Positions 16,841-24,933 of a stretch of DNA of 64,000 bases are shown piece after piece. Under the pieces are notes generated by a model. The model was not told the DNA's origin, did no database searches, and saw nothing but the letters and a program-made list of their open reading frames with translations. The stretch lies in assembly GCF_002285795.1 (NCBI RefSeq), contig NZ_CP022961.1, positions 1,178,001-1,242,000 of the forward strand, given 5' to 3'. The position numbers were made by a program, and so were the translations under genes. Every line of letters begins with the position of its first letter. Within the stretch, counting starts at the first letter, position 1. The stretch is from Plantactinospora sp. KBS50. Its GTDB lineage: Bacteria; Actinomycetota; Actinomycetes; Mycobacteriales; Micromonosporaceae.

Positions 16841-17535
16841 CGGATGTTCCTCGCCCCGAATATCGCGCTGCCGACCCGTACGTGGGTGGCGCCGTGCTCG
16901 ATCGCCTGGGTGAAGTCGCCGCTCATGCCCATCGACAGCACGGCGAGGCCGTTGCGGGCGGCGACCTTCGCGAGCGTGGCGTAGTGCGGCACCGGCGACT
17001 GCGCCACCGGCGGGATGCACATGACGCCCAGCACGTCGAGGTCGTGGGTGCGGCGACAGGCGGTGATGAGCGCGTCGGCCTCCTCCGGCGACACCCCCGC
17101 CTTCTGCGGCTCCGCGCCCGTGTTGACCTGCACGAGAATCCTCGGCCGTCGGCCCTGCCGGGCGCACTCCCGGGACAGCGCCGCGGCGAGGCTCTCCCGG
17201 TCGACCGACTGGATCACGTCGAAGAGCGCCACCGCGTCCCGGGCCTTGTTGGACTGCAACGGCCCGATCAGGTGCAGCTCCAGCTCGGGGAAGCGGGCGC
17301 GCAGTTGCGGCCACTTCGTCCTGGCCTCCTGCACGCGGTTCTCCCCGAACACCGACTGACCGGCCGCGACGGCCAGCTCCAGGCCGTCGACCGGCACGGT
17401 CTTCGACGCGGCGACCAGGCTCACCGAGCCGGGCTCCCGGCCGGCCCGCGCGCAGGCGTCGGCGATGGCCCGCCGTACGGCCGCGAGGCCCTCCGCCGGG
17501 TCCGGCCGGTCGGTCGGCTCCGGTACGGGATTCAT
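16837..17535 (-). CDS. YggS/PLPBP-family pyridoxal phosphate-binding protein
   Basis: 232 residues from an ATG after GGAGGAG. K45 in VAASKTVP is the PLP lysine; ENRVQEARTKW, ELHLIGPLQSNK, RILVQVNTG and the C-terminal LSMGMSGDFTQAIEHGATHVRVGSAIFG (quoted as two shorter motifs, LSMGMSGDF and HVRVGSAIFG) are standard for the family. These small fold-type III proteins have no known catalytic reaction and buffer or deliver PLP, affecting amino-acid and keto-acid balance. A housekeeping copy is usually near ftsZ, so this one, placed between a PdxH-like and a flavoenzyme gene, looks like a cluster-specific paralogue. It is coupled by a GTGA overlap to the flavoenzyme. Confidence 0.9.
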   Translation of the reverse strand: MNPVPEPTDRPDPAEGLAAVRRAIADACARAGREPGSVSLVAASKTVPVDGLELAVAAGQSVFGENRVQEARTKWPQLRARFPELELHLIGPLQSNKARDAVALFDVIQSVDRESLAAALSRECARQGRRPRILVQVNTGAEPQKAGVSPEEADALITACRRTHDLDVLGVMCIPPVAQSPVPHYATLAKVAARNGLAVLSMGMSGDFTQAIEHGATHVRVGSAIFGARNIR

Positions 17536-17606
17536 CTGTTCTCCTCCGGTTGGTCTTTGCTGATCGGCCGCGCCGTGCGGGTCGAGGGCGGTGCCGGCGG
17601 CGGTGC

Positions 17607-18242
17607 TCAGGGCTGGAGCAGCTCGGTCTGCCAGTCGTCCCGGACCCCGTCGCGGCGGTAGACCAGCCGGTGGTGCAGCCGGAACGGGCGGTCGACCCAG
17701 AACTCCAGGTAGAGCGGCCGTACCCGGTAGCCCTTCCAGCGCGGCGGGCGCGGCACCTCCCGGCCGTCGAAGCGGTCCGTCTCCCGGGCCACCGCCGCCT
17801 CCAGCAGACTCCGGTCGGCGAGCGTGCGGGACTGCCGGCTGGCCCACGCGCCGATCCGGCTGTCCCTGGCCCTCGATGCGAAGTAGGCGTCCGCCTCGGC
17901 CTCGGTGGCGAACTCGACCGGTCCCCGGAACCGGACCTGCCGGCGCAGGCTCTTCCAGTGCAGCGCGCCGGCCGCCTGCATGTTCCCGGCCAGCTGGCCG
18001 CCCTTGCGCGACTCGCTGTTGGTGTAGAAGACGAAGCCGTCCCGGTCGAAGCCCTTGAGCAGCACCATGCGTACGTCCGGCAGGCCGTCCGGCCCGACGG
18101 TCGCCAGCGCCATCGCGTTGGCGTCGTTGACCTCCGCGTCCTCGGCCTCCCGGAGCCAGCCGGCGAAGAGTTGGAACGGGTCCACCGCCGGGTCCAGGCT
18201 CGGCAGCTGGGGGGTGGCGTCGTCGGTCTTCAGCAACTGCAA
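17607..18242 (-). CDS. pdxH: pyridoxamine/pyridoxine 5'-phosphate oxidase (PdxH-like)
   Basis: No ATG is available; TTG codons at 18242 or 18236 follow GAGGAGAG and give about 211 residues, the normal PdxH length. FMN and substrate motifs are visible: [23 protein letters not shown] (FMN strand; shortened here as [18 protein letters not shown]), [39 protein letters not shown] and the C-terminal substrate loop PFRLHHR with LVYRRD. The enzyme oxidises pyridoxamine or pyridoxine phosphate to PLP. Its presence beside a PLP-fold decarboxylase relative and a PLP-carrier protein suggests local PLP supply, or a related flavin oxidation specific to the pathway. Confidence 0.85.
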   Translation of the reverse strand: MQLLKTDDATPQLPSLDPAVDPFQLFAGWLREAEDAEVNDANAMALATVGPDGLPDVRMVLLKGFDRDGFVFYTNSESRKGGQLAGNMQAAGALHWKSLRRQVRFRGPVEFATEAEADAYFASRARDSRIGAWASRQSRTLADRSLLEAAVARETDRFDGREVPRPPRWKGYRVRPLYLEFWVDRPFRLHHRLVYRRDGVRDDWQTELLQP

Positions 18243-18328
18243 CGGATCTCTCCTCGTCAGTGCAGGGAATCGACTCCGGCCGCCCGGCCGGTGCCGACGC
18301 GCCTCGGCGCCGGCCGGGTCGACGGGCG

Positions 18329-19591
18329 TCAGCGGGTCAGCTCCACCTTTTCCGGCAGCAGGTTCCGCCACTTGTCGAGGTCGTCGCCGCGCTTGGTCAC
18401 CAGGTGCGGCGTGCCGACGGCGTCCAGCAGCACCTCCGCGGCCGGGGGGATGTTGAGGAACTCCATGTGCTGGGTGGCGCAGTACGCCCCGACGTCGAGG
18501 ATGAGCAGGTGGCAGCTCGCGTCGACGCTCTGCGGCACCGGGTAGGTGCCGGGCAGGATGTAGTCGTGCCGCAGGATGCTCCGGCCGCGCAGCGCGGCCT
18601 CGGTCTTCCCGCCGGCGGACGGGATCTCGCGCAGCGCCGAGTCCAGGAAGACGACGTTGTGCCGCCGGTCGCGCAACTGTGCCGAGGGCATCAGCATCCG
18701 CGAGCCGTCGGTGACCACCAGGCTGCCGACCGAGTTCGTGATGACGTTGCGTTCCACGCTCAGCAGCAGCGCGCCGGTGTCGGCCAGGACGTCCCGGGCC
18801 GGCTCGAACAGGAACTTGACCTGCTCCGGGATCTCCATCCGGTCGGCGATCTCCCGGATCGCCCGCAGGTACTCGGCCCAGTCGAAGTGCTTCTCCAGCT
18901 CGCCCCACTTCTCGTACACGAAGCCCTGGCCGCCGGCGAAGTTGATCGACCGGGCGGTGGGGAAGTGCTCCTTGAAGATCTGGAACAGGGTCTCGATGGC
19001 GCCGATCATCTCGTCGCGCGAGTTTCCGCTGCCGAAGTAGACCTCGAAGCACTCCAGCTCGACCTGGTGCGCGTCGATCAGCCGGGCCAGTTCGGCCAGC
19101 TCGCTGAGCTTGATGCCCGGCTTGCCCGAGTCGAGGCTGTCGATGCGGGCGCTGACCGCCGTGGCGCCGTTGCGCAGCGAGGTGGCGATCTCATCCAGGC
19201 TGGCCAGGAAGGTGGGGTGCCCGGTCCGCGCCCAGAAGCTGATCTCCTCGTCCGACACGTGCCCGGGGGAGATGATGAACCGGTCGAAGCCGAACTCCCG
19301 CAGGATCCGGTACTCGCTCGGCAGCTGCAACAGCAGACCCACGTCGGTGCGTTGCAGGGCCTTGAGCAGGTGCGGGTTGGAGTTGGGGAAGAAGGGGATG
19401 TACAGCTCGACCCGACCGTCCAGGCCGGCGCCCTTCGCCGCGTCCTGGATCCGGCCGATGTTCCTGAGCAGCTGCTCCTCGCTGTAGACGAACACCGGTG
19501 TGCCGACGCGTTCGGCCAGGAAGGCCAGGTCGACATCGCGTAGCCACGACTGTTCCAATTTGCCGTCGAGCACCTGTTTCATCTTTGCCAT
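18329..19591 (-). CDS. fold-type III decarboxylase-like protein without an evident PLP lysine
   Basis: 420 residues; first gene of the operon, from the ATG at 19591 (a second in-frame ATG is at 19582). The N-terminus [19 protein letters not shown] and C-terminal [16 protein letters not shown] place it with diaminopimelate/ornithine decarboxylases (alanine-racemase-like barrel plus beta domain); YFGSGN and INFAGGQGF fit the phosphate-binding and later barrel motifs. Where family members have the PLP lysine (YAVKANPNP), this protein reads [10 protein letters not shown] (residues 64-73), and there is no lysine nearby. Either another residue holds the cofactor, PLP is bound non-covalently, or the protein is a non-decarboxylating relative. 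Substrate unknown. Confidence 0.7.
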   Translation of the reverse strand: MAKMKQVLDGKLEQSWLRDVDLAFLAERVGTPVFVYSEEQLLRNIGRIQDAAKGAGLDGRVELYIPFFPNSNPHLLKALQRTDVGLLLQLPSEYRILREFGFDRFIISPGHVSDEEISFWARTGHPTFLASLDEIATSLRNGATAVSARIDSLDSGKPGIKLSELAELARLIDAHQVELECFEVYFGSGNSRDEMIGAIETLFQIFKEHFPTARSINFAGGQGFVYEKWGELEKHFDWAEYLRAIREIADRMEIPEQVKFLFEPARDVLADTGALLLSVERNVITNSVGSLVVTDGSRMLMPSAQLRDRRHNVVFLDSALREIPSAGGKTEAALRGRSILRHDYILPGTYPVPQSVDASCHLLILDVGAYCATQHMEFLNIPPAAEVLLDAVGTPHLVTKRGDDLDKWRNLLPEKVELTR

Positions 19592-19603
19592 CCATCGGTC
19601 TTG

Positions 19604-19667
19604 GAGGGTGTTCGGCAAGGCTCGTCCTGGTCCGGCGCAGTAGGGCATGGCCCTGCCAAACACCCTC
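19604..19667 (-). ncRNA. 17-bp leader hairpin upstream of the decarboxylase-like operon
   Basis: Read on the minus strand, 19667-19651 and 19620-19604 form an uninterrupted 17-pair stem with a 30-base loop, ending 12 bases before the ATG. Two of the pairs are G-U, which pair only in the minus-strand transcript; in plus-strand RNA they would be A-C mismatches. This strand bias argues for a structured leader rather than a DNA palindrome. There is no U tract, so it is not a classic intrinsic terminator, and there is no clear ribosome-binding site between stem and start. I do not recognise it as a known riboswitch. Confidence 0.55.
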
Positions 19668-19988
19668 TCAGGTGAATTGCCTGACCTGGGACTGCCTATG
19701 GGCCCCGATCCGGGCGGCCGTATCCGCGCGACTCCTTCCCCGTATCCGGATACACCAGAGCGCCGATTCCCATTCCCATTGTGGAATGGTTCGGCTGAGG
19801 TCGGGCAGCGGGCACTGCCGCGACCGACAAAGCTTCGTAACCCGCGATCCGGGCCTGTCTCGCCGCGATTTGGGCGCGGTCAGGCATCCCGGGTGGTTCC
19901 GGGCAACGCTTCGGTGGCGGGGCGTCTTTACCCCGAGGCTCGCCGTACGGCGATTGGCTTGTTAATCATTAGTTAACGGATGGCACAT

Positions 19989-20027
19989 GATTCCCCCGGG
20001 TTATCTCGTTAGCCATCGGGGGGAATC
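19989..20027. repeat. 9-bp inverted repeat GATTCCCCC/GGGGGAATC
   Basis: Perfect 9-base arms separated by 21 bases in the AT-richer half of the long intergenic region. It could end transcription from the HAD gene on the minus strand or bind a regulator of the downstream operon. There is no T tract. Confidence 0.45.
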
Positions 20028-20266
20028 CTACGGGACACGTGCCGTTGTGTGCACTCCCTCAATTCGATACCCCATCGAAAGGCGATCGCGCTATCTGATC
20101 GAATCGCTACAGAGTTCCCCTTGGTGTCAAACCGGACAACCGTCCCGATTGACTTGCGTGATCATGATCGACGGTTACGGATCTACTGCTCACCGTTTCC
20201 CATCTTTACCCACCATTTTTGTAGGGCATGCCGCGACGGGGCCGACATATTGATGGATCTCGCTTC

Positions 20267-20980
20267 TCACGAGCTGGGACGAGGACCCGGCGCGGAGCCC
20301 CTGGCGCAGAGCGCGGGCACCTCGGTCAGCCGATCGACGACCGGACCGGCCCAGCCGTCCTCCCGCCGGTGTGTCACGTGTTCTCCCAGGTCGGGGCAGC
20401 TCAGCAGCACCGCCGTCATGCCCAGCGCGCGGGCGCCGGACAGCTCCGCGCTGCCGCCGTCACCCACGTAGAGGCAGTTGGCGGGCGGGACCGCGACCCC
20501 CTCGGCCGCGGCCAGATAGATCCGCGGATCCGGCTTGCACGCCCCGACCTCGACCGAGAACGCCGCCGCGTCCACCAGCGGAGCCACCGCCAGCCGGGGC
20601 CAGGCGGCGGCCAGCTCGTGCGTGCAGTCCGACACCACCCCGATGCGCAGCCCGGTCCGGCGCAGCCGCGTCAGCACCGGCACCGCCTCGGGGCGCAGGC
20701 GCATGTTCGCCCATTCCGTCGCCCGCCGCGCCGCGAGCGCCCGGCGCAGCGTCGCGTCGTCCAGCGCCGCGCCGAGCTGGCGGGCGACGAACCGCAGGCT
20801 CGCCACCTCGTCGCCGCATCGGCCCGCGGCGCGCTGGTAGAAGGACGCGGCCAGCGCCGCCGTCAGCCGGTCCAGTGGGCAGCCCAGGGCGTCCGCGACC
20901 GGTTGCCGGGACGCCGCGCGTACCGGCCGGGAGAGGGTGCCGTAGAAGTCGAAGAGAACGGCCTCCGGGGGCCACGTCAC
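20267..20980 (-). CDS. HAD-family hydrolase
   Basis: 237 residues from a GTG. The four HAD motifs are in order: VLFDFYGTL with the nucleophile aspartate and the second aspartate replaced by tyrosine (DFYGT), IGVVSDCTHE, CKPDPRIY with the lysine, and VGDGGSAEL. The D-x-Y arrangement occurs in 2-haloacid-dehalogenase-like and some phosphatase subgroups, so phosphatase activity should not be assumed. A helical cap of about 80 residues lies between motifs I and II. It precedes the PLP-trp operon on the same strand, but 675 bases away, so cotranscription is uncertain. Confidence 0.85.
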   Translation of the reverse strand: MTWPPEAVLFDFYGTLSRPVRAASRQPVADALGCPLDRLTAALAASFYQRAAGRCGDEVASLRFVARQLGAALDDATLRRALAARRATEWANMRLRPEAVPVLTRLRRTGLRIGVVSDCTHELAAAWPRLAVAPLVDAAAFSVEVGACKPDPRIYLAAAEGVAVPPANCLYVGDGGSAELSGARALGMTAVLLSCPDLGEHVTHRREDGWAGPVVDRLTEVPALCARGSAPGPRPSS

Positions 20981-21142
20981 CGAGTGATGCTATCCAATGC
21001 GCAAACGGGACCGAGGTTGCCCGCCCCACGCGGGCCGGCATGGCCGGGTGGCCCACCCCGATCCGCCTCGCGCGAGTAGGGTGAGCTTTCGGTGGTGGCG
21101 GGAGGCGTCACCGGGGGTCGACGCTGTCCACGGAGGACCGCT

Positions 21143-21748
21143 GTGAGCATTTCCTTTCTCCTGACGTCGCTCATCGTCGTGGTGACGCCGGGAACCGGCG
21201 TCATCTACACCATGGCCGCCGGGCTTTCCCGGGGCACCCGGGCCAGCATCGTCGCGGCGATCGGGTGCACCTTCGGCATTGTTCCGCACATGCTCGCGGC
21301 GATCACCGGTCTCGCCGCGTTGTTGCAAGCCAGCCCGCTCGCGTTCCAGATCCTCCGGTACCTGGGTGTCGGTTATCTGGTGTACATGGCCTGGAACACG
21401 CTGCGGGAAAAGGGCGGGCTGACCGTCGACGAGCGGACCGCTCCGCAGTCGGCCGGAAAGGTGATCACCACCGGCATTCTCATCAACATCCTCAACCCGA
21501 AGCTGACGATCTTCTTCTTCGCGTTCCTGCCGCAGTTCGTCGACCCCGACGAGCCGAACGCACTGCTCCGGATGTCGGGACTGAGCCTGATCTTCATGGC
21601 GCTGACCTTCCTCGTCTTCATCGGGTACGGGAAGTTCGCCTCCGCCATCCGCCAGCACGTCGTGTCCCGTCCCTCGATCATGGCGTGGCTGCGGCGCACC
21701 TTCGCGGCGGCGTTCATCGCCCTGGCGGTGCGCCTCGCGCTCACCTAG
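21143..21748 (+). CDS. LysE/RhtB-family amino acid exporter
   Basis: 201 residues from a GTG seven bases after GGAGG. It has the LysE signature near the start, VVVTPGTGVIYTMAAGLSRG, then about six hydrophobic segments including FGIVPHMLAAITGLAALL and YLGVGYLVYMAWNTLRE, with NILNPKLTIFFFAFLPQFV, the second conserved motif of RhtB-type permeases. These inner-membrane proteins export amino acids or analogues. It is followed 100 bases later by the B3/4-domain gene on the same strand, and lies beside a cluster of amino-acid-type enzymes, so export of that cluster's product is plausible. Confidence 0.9.
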   Translation: MSISFLLTSLIVVVTPGTGVIYTMAAGLSRGTRASIVAAIGCTFGIVPHMLAAITGLAALLQASPLAFQILRYLGVGYLVYMAWNTLREKGGLTVDERTAPQSAGKVITTGILINILNPKLTIFFFAFLPQFVDPDEPNALLRMSGLSLIFMALTFLVFIGYGKFASAIRQHVVSRPSIMAWLRRTFAAAFIALAVRLALT

Positions 21749-21848
21749 AAGCTCTCGGCCCGGCGAAGGCTTAGGCGCCGGCCCGGCGAAGGCTCCGGTG
21801 CCGGTCCGGGCCGGTCCGGGCAACCGCAACCAATGAGAGGCGCAATCC

Positions 21849-22541
21849 ATGTATTTCGTGCACTCGCCGGAGATCTGGTCCACTCACCCGGAGTTGGTCG
21901 CCGGCGTCCTCCACGCCGACGGCATCACCGGCCAGGTCTCGGTGGACGGCCCGGTCGCGGCCAACTACGAGGTGGCGGCGTCCCGGCTGGCCGGCTCGTC
22001 CGAGGGCGAGTTGCCGGAGATCCAGGCCTGGCGGCGCACCTTCAGCAAGATGGGCCTCAAGCCGACGCAGTACCGCTGCGCCTCGGAGTCGCTGCTGCGC
22101 CGCTTCAAGAAGGAACGATCGCTGCCGCGGATCCACCCGCTGATCGACGTCTGCAACGCGATCTCGATGGCGTACGCCATCCCCATCGCCGTCTTCGACA
22201 CGGCCAACGTCGCCGACTTCCTGGAGGTCCGCCCGGCCACCGGCGACGAGACGTACCTGACCTTCTCCGGTGAGACCGAGAACCCCGAACCGGGCGAGGT
22301 GATCTTCGCCGACGGTGCCCGGCGCGCCCACGCCCGCCGCTGGACCAACCGGCAGAGCGGCCTCTCGGCGATCCGCCCCGAGACCTCCAGCGTCCTGATC
22401 GTCGCCGAGGCGCTGCACGCGAGCGCCGGCGAGGACGTACCCCGGCTCACCGCCGCCGTCGCCGACGTCCTGGCCGAGGTCTGGTCCGTCGCCACGAAGC
22501 CGGCCCTGCTCAGCGCCGAGGCGCCGCGGTACGACGGCTAG
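21849..22541 (+). CDS. B3/B4 tRNA-editing-domain protein
   Basis: 230 residues with the B3/4 fold found in the beta subunit of phenylalanyl-tRNA synthetase and in free-standing proteins: EIQAWRRTFSKMGLKPTQYR, then SLPRIHPLIDVCNAISM and IAVFDTANVADFLEVRPA, with WTNRQSGLSAI near the end. In PheRS this domain hydrolyses tyrosine mischarged on tRNA-Phe; the free-standing forms are thought to clear mischarged tRNAs or related aminoacyl esters. Its position directly behind an amino-acid exporter raises the possibility that it protects against a non-standard amino acid. No ribosome site stronger than GAGAGG is seen. Confidence 0.8.
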   Translation: MYFVHSPEIWSTHPELVAGVLHADGITGQVSVDGPVAANYEVAASRLAGSSEGELPEIQAWRRTFSKMGLKPTQYRCASESLLRRFKKERSLPRIHPLIDVCNAISMAYAIPIAVFDTANVADFLEVRPATGDETYLTFSGETENPEPGEVIFADGARRAHARRWTNRQSGLSAIRPETSSVLIVAEALHASAGEDVPRLTAAVADVLAEVWSVATKPALLSAEAPRYDG

Positions 22542-22582
22542 CACTTGCGTCACGCCCTGGCCCCGACTCGCGTTCCAGCGGT

Positions 22583-22620
22583 CCGGACCCCCCAACTTCG
22601 CCGAAGACGGGTTGGTCCGG
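22583..22620. repeat. REP-like hairpin, copy 1 (possible terminator)
   Basis: CCAACTTCGCCGAAGACGGGTTGG with outer arms CCGGAC/GTCCGG makes a bulged hairpin 40 bases after the B3/4 stop. The core CCAACTTCGCCGAAG recurs at 23347, on the other side of the membrane-protein gene. This motif resembles a short element common between genes in Micromonospora (recollection, not searched) and may act as a terminator. Confidence 0.5.
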
Positions 22621-22703
22621 TTCCCGGTGCCCCTATGGTGAGCCCATCGGGGGCACCGGCGCGATCGCGGGACCGGCGTCCGGAGTACGGGGGACGGGGC
22701 GCG

Positions 22704-23318
22704 GTGGACGACAAGGAGCGTGAGCAGGCGCTGCTCACGGCGTTGAACACCGAACACTTCGTGTTGCAGACCAGCCGCAGCGCCACGATCACCGAGTCGG
22801 TGGGTCGGGCCACCATCTTCCTGTCCACCCTCTCCGCCGCGTTGATCGGACTCGGCTTCGCCGCGGGCCGGAGCAGCCTGATCGCGCCGTACGTCGGCGC
22901 CGCCCTGCCCAGCCTGATCGTGCTCGGCTGGCTGACCTTCGCCCGGCTGGTGGAGACCAGCATCGAGAACTACCAGGACCTGGTCCGGCTGCGGGGGATC
23001 CGGGCGTACTACCACGAGCACCTCGCCAAGGGCAGCGAGTTCTTCTCGGACGCCGTGGTCGCGGATCCGGGGCGGGCCGCCTGGGGAGTCACCGGTTCAT
23101 CCGGCCCCAAGCGGCGGTGGGAGATGTTCTACACGAGCGCCGCCCTGATCGCCGCGATCAACTCCATCCTGCTGGGGTTGGCCGCCGTACTGCTGCTCGG
23201 CCCGGTGGCCGGGCTCCCCGGCGTTGCCGCGATCCCGCTCGGCGTGCTGCTGGCCCTGGCCGCCTTCGCCGGTCATCTGCGCTACCTCGGCAGGGCCTTC
23301 GACCGGGTGAAGGTCTAG
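22704..23318 (+). CDS. four-segment membrane protein of unknown function
   Basis: Start taken as the GTG at 22704, nine bases after GGGGGA; an ATG at 22635 would add an arginine-rich leader. The ~204-residue protein begins with a charged helix, DDKEREQALLTALNTEHF, then two hydrophobic segments (about residues 33-80), a soluble stretch with YYHEHLAKGSEFFSD and a second hydrophobic pair near the C-terminus (AAINSILLGLAAVLLLGPVA and the following helix). The 2+2 layout with a cytosolic loop is seen in several uncharacterised small membrane families. I do not recognise a catalytic motif and assign no function. REP-like hairpins bracket the gene. Confidence 0.65.
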   Translation: MDDKEREQALLTALNTEHFVLQTSRSATITESVGRATIFLSTLSAALIGLGFAAGRSSLIAPYVGAALPSLIVLGWLTFARLVETSIENYQDLVRLRGIRAYYHEHLAKGSEFFSDAVVADPGRAAWGVTGSSGPKRRWEMFYTSAALIAAINSILLGLAAVLLLGPVAGLPGVAAIPLGVLLALAAFAGHLRYLGRAFDRVKV

Positions 23319-23347
23319 CGGTCGGGGGTCCCGGCGCCCCTACCCCC

Positions 23348-23369
23348 CAACTTCGCCGAAGGCGAGTTG
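23348..23369. repeat. REP-like hairpin, copy 2
   Basis: CAACTTCGCC-GAA-GGCGAGTTG folds into a hairpin with one bulged base and is followed by ATCA. It shares its CCAACTTCGCCGAAG core with the element at 22592 and lies about 30 bases after the membrane-protein stop codon, where it could end transcription. Confidence 0.5.
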
Positions 23370-23619
23370 ATCATCGTGCGGGCGTCGTGGCGCGGCAACT
23401 GCTTCTGGCGGGGACGCGACGACGCTGGTAGAGAGAGCGGGCGGCGTCTCGCCCGACCCCGGACCCGTCGCGCCCACGGGCGGCCGTCGTCCCGGCCGGC
23501 GCGCCGGCTGTCGTCCCGGCTGTCGTCCCGGCGATCGGACGGCACCGCCGAGGCAGCCGCTGTCGAGGCGGCCGGACGGCACCGGCGAGGCGGTCCGGCG
23601 CCATTCTGGAGACGGCCGT

Positions 23620-23634
23620 TGTAATCGGTTTCGT
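23620..23634. promoter_or_regulatory. LacI-type operator A (TGTAATCGGTTTCGT)
   Basis: Imperfect palindrome with the central CG typical of LacI-family sites. It matches, on the opposite strand, the operator 55 bases downstream, and the pair could allow DNA looping at the promoter of the DUF4185-ABC transporter operon. Confidence 0.6.
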
Positions 23635-23684
23635 GGCCTAATCCCTGTGCCCGGGGCCGGTTTGGTGGCCAGTCCCGTGACCTG

Positions 23685-23713
23685 TTGACGAAATCGATTA
23701 CATGGTGTTCACT
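23685..23713 (+). promoter_or_regulatory. promoter with embedded LacI-type operator B
   Basis: TTGACG at 23685-23690 is a good -35 box; CGAAATCGATTACAT (23689-23703) starts right behind it and fills the spacer, with a weak -10 around 23708-23713. A repressor bound here would block RNA polymerase. The same sequence stands before the GH172 gene (41130) and, with TTTCA, before the kinase operon (39867). Confidence 0.7.
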
Positions 23714-23753
23714 ACGACGCAATCGAATTCCGGGACGGGAAGTGCTGGACGAC

Positions 23754-24887
23754 ATGACGGCTGGACCATCGACGATTCGCCGCCGCCACCGCCGGTGGGC
23801 GCTGTCGTCTGCGGTCCTGGCCCTGGCCGTCGTGGCCGCGTCCGGCTGTACGGGAGGGGACGCGCGGCCGGTGGAACCCTTCGTGCTGAACTCGGTGGCC
23901 AACGTGGCGCAGGTCGCGCAGCTGACCGGCCCCGACTCGATCAACCACACCGACCGCTTCGACGTGGCCGGGCAGGATCTCGGCTCGATGTTCGAGGCCG
24001 ACGGCCGGACCTGGTTCGTCTTCGGGGACACCTTCGGCGAGCGTGAGCCGGGGCTGACCGGCGGCGGCGGGACCCGCTGGCGGTCCAACGCGATGGCCTG
24101 GAGCACCGACACCGACCCCACCGACGGCATCCGGCTGGACGGCTACCTCCTCGACGAGCAGGGCGGGGCCGCGGAGGTGCTGCCGTCGGAGAAGATCGAC
24201 CAGCGCGAGATGACGGTGATCCCGACGTACGGCTTCGCCGCCAACGGCGCGATGTACCTGGCCTTCATGTCGGTCCGGCACTGGGGCGACCCGGGGGAGT
24301 GGGAGACCAACTTCGCCGGCCTGGCCAGGTCGAGGGACCAGGGCCGGACCTGGGTCAAGCTGGACCACCCGAGGTGGTCCGGCGACAGCAACTTCGTACA
24401 GGTCAGCGTGGTGAACCGGGACGGCGACCTGTACTTCTGGGGGGTCACCCACGGCCGGTTCGGCGGCGTACGGCTGATGAAGGTGGCCGAGGCCGACGTG
24501 GAGAAGCAGGGCGCGTACCGGTACTTCGCCGGTACGGACGACGATGGGCGCCCGCGCTGGTCGGCCGACGAGGCCGCGGCGACCACCATCGTGCAGGACA
24601 CCGTCGGCGAGCTGTCGGTGGTGTGGAACTCGTATCTGTCCCGCTGGTTGATGACGTACAGCAACGGTGGCAGCACCGACGTGAGCATTCGCGAGGGCGT
24701 CAACCCGTGGGGCCCGTGGGGTGCGGAGATTCCGCTCGTCACCCAGGAGGCCGTGCCCGGCCTCTACGCGCCTTACCAGTCGCCGATCTCCGGCACCGAC
24801 GGCGGCGCCACCATCTATTTCACCCTGTCTGTCTGGGGTCCGTACAACGTCTATTGGTTCAAGGCCGACCTGGTCAGCACGCGCTGA
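23754..24887 (+). CDS. DUF4185 (GH183) endo-D-arabinanase-like lipoprotein
   Basis: 377 residues from the ATG at 23754. A signal peptide ends in a lipobox (VVAASGC), so the mature protein is anchored outside the membrane. The rest is one DUF4185 domain: LTGPDSINHTDRFDVAGQDL, WFVFGDTFGE, RSNAMAWSTD, TVIPTYGFAANGAMYLAFMS and VWGPYNVYWFKADL. DUF4185 enzymes have been shown to be endo-D-arabinanases acting on mycobacterial arabinogalactan and lipoarabinomannan (family GH183). It is the first gene of an operon with a sugar-binding protein and two permeases, and its promoter carries two LacI-type operators. A second DUF4185 protein is encoded at 42.3 kb. Activity here is inferred from family and context. 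Confidence 0.85.
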   Translation: MTAGPSTIRRRHRRWALSSAVLALAVVAASGCTGGDARPVEPFVLNSVANVAQVAQLTGPDSINHTDRFDVAGQDLGSMFEADGRTWFVFGDTFGEREPGLTGGGGTRWRSNAMAWSTDTDPTDGIRLDGYLLDEQGGAAEVLPSEKIDQREMTVIPTYGFAANGAMYLAFMSVRHWGDPGEWETNFAGLARSRDQGRTWVKLDHPRWSGDSNFVQVSVVNRDGDLYFWGVTHGRFGGVRLMKVAEADVEKQGAYRYFAGTDDDGRPRWSADEAAATTIVQDTVGELSVVWNSYLSRWLMTYSNGGSTDVSIREGVNPWGPWGAEIPLVTQEAVPGLYAPYQSPISGTDGGATIYFTLSVWGPYNVYWFKADLVSTR

Positions 24888-24933
24888 TGCGCGGCGGGGA
24901 CACGGTGTGGCGAGATCCGCAGGAGGAGGAACG

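Larger units (their letters stand above)
19592..20266. other. 675-bp intergenic region, leader/promoter of the PLP-trp operon
   Basis: No protein-coding gene is visible. The part at 19960-20240 is clearly more AT-rich than its surroundings (for example TTGTTAATCATTAGTTAACG near 19957) and is where I would expect the operon promoter. It contains two hairpins listed separately. I looked for a short leader peptide rich in tryptophan codons, as in trp attenuators, and did not see one. Confidence 0.5.
23319..23753. other. 435-bp intergenic region before the D-arabinan locus
   Basis: The first 300 bases are GC-rich and carry a REP-like hairpin and short direct repeats (CTGTCGTCCCGG twice near 23507-23533; CGGACGGCACCG twice near 23536 and 23573), with no convincing gene. 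The last 135 bases are more AT-rich and hold two LacI-type palindromes and a TTGACG -35 box, listed separately. Confidence 0.55.

Noticed and set aside
19592-20266. trp attenuator leader peptide before the PLP-trp operon
   Set aside because: No short frame with consecutive tryptophan codons was found on the minus strand, and the hairpin has no U tract.
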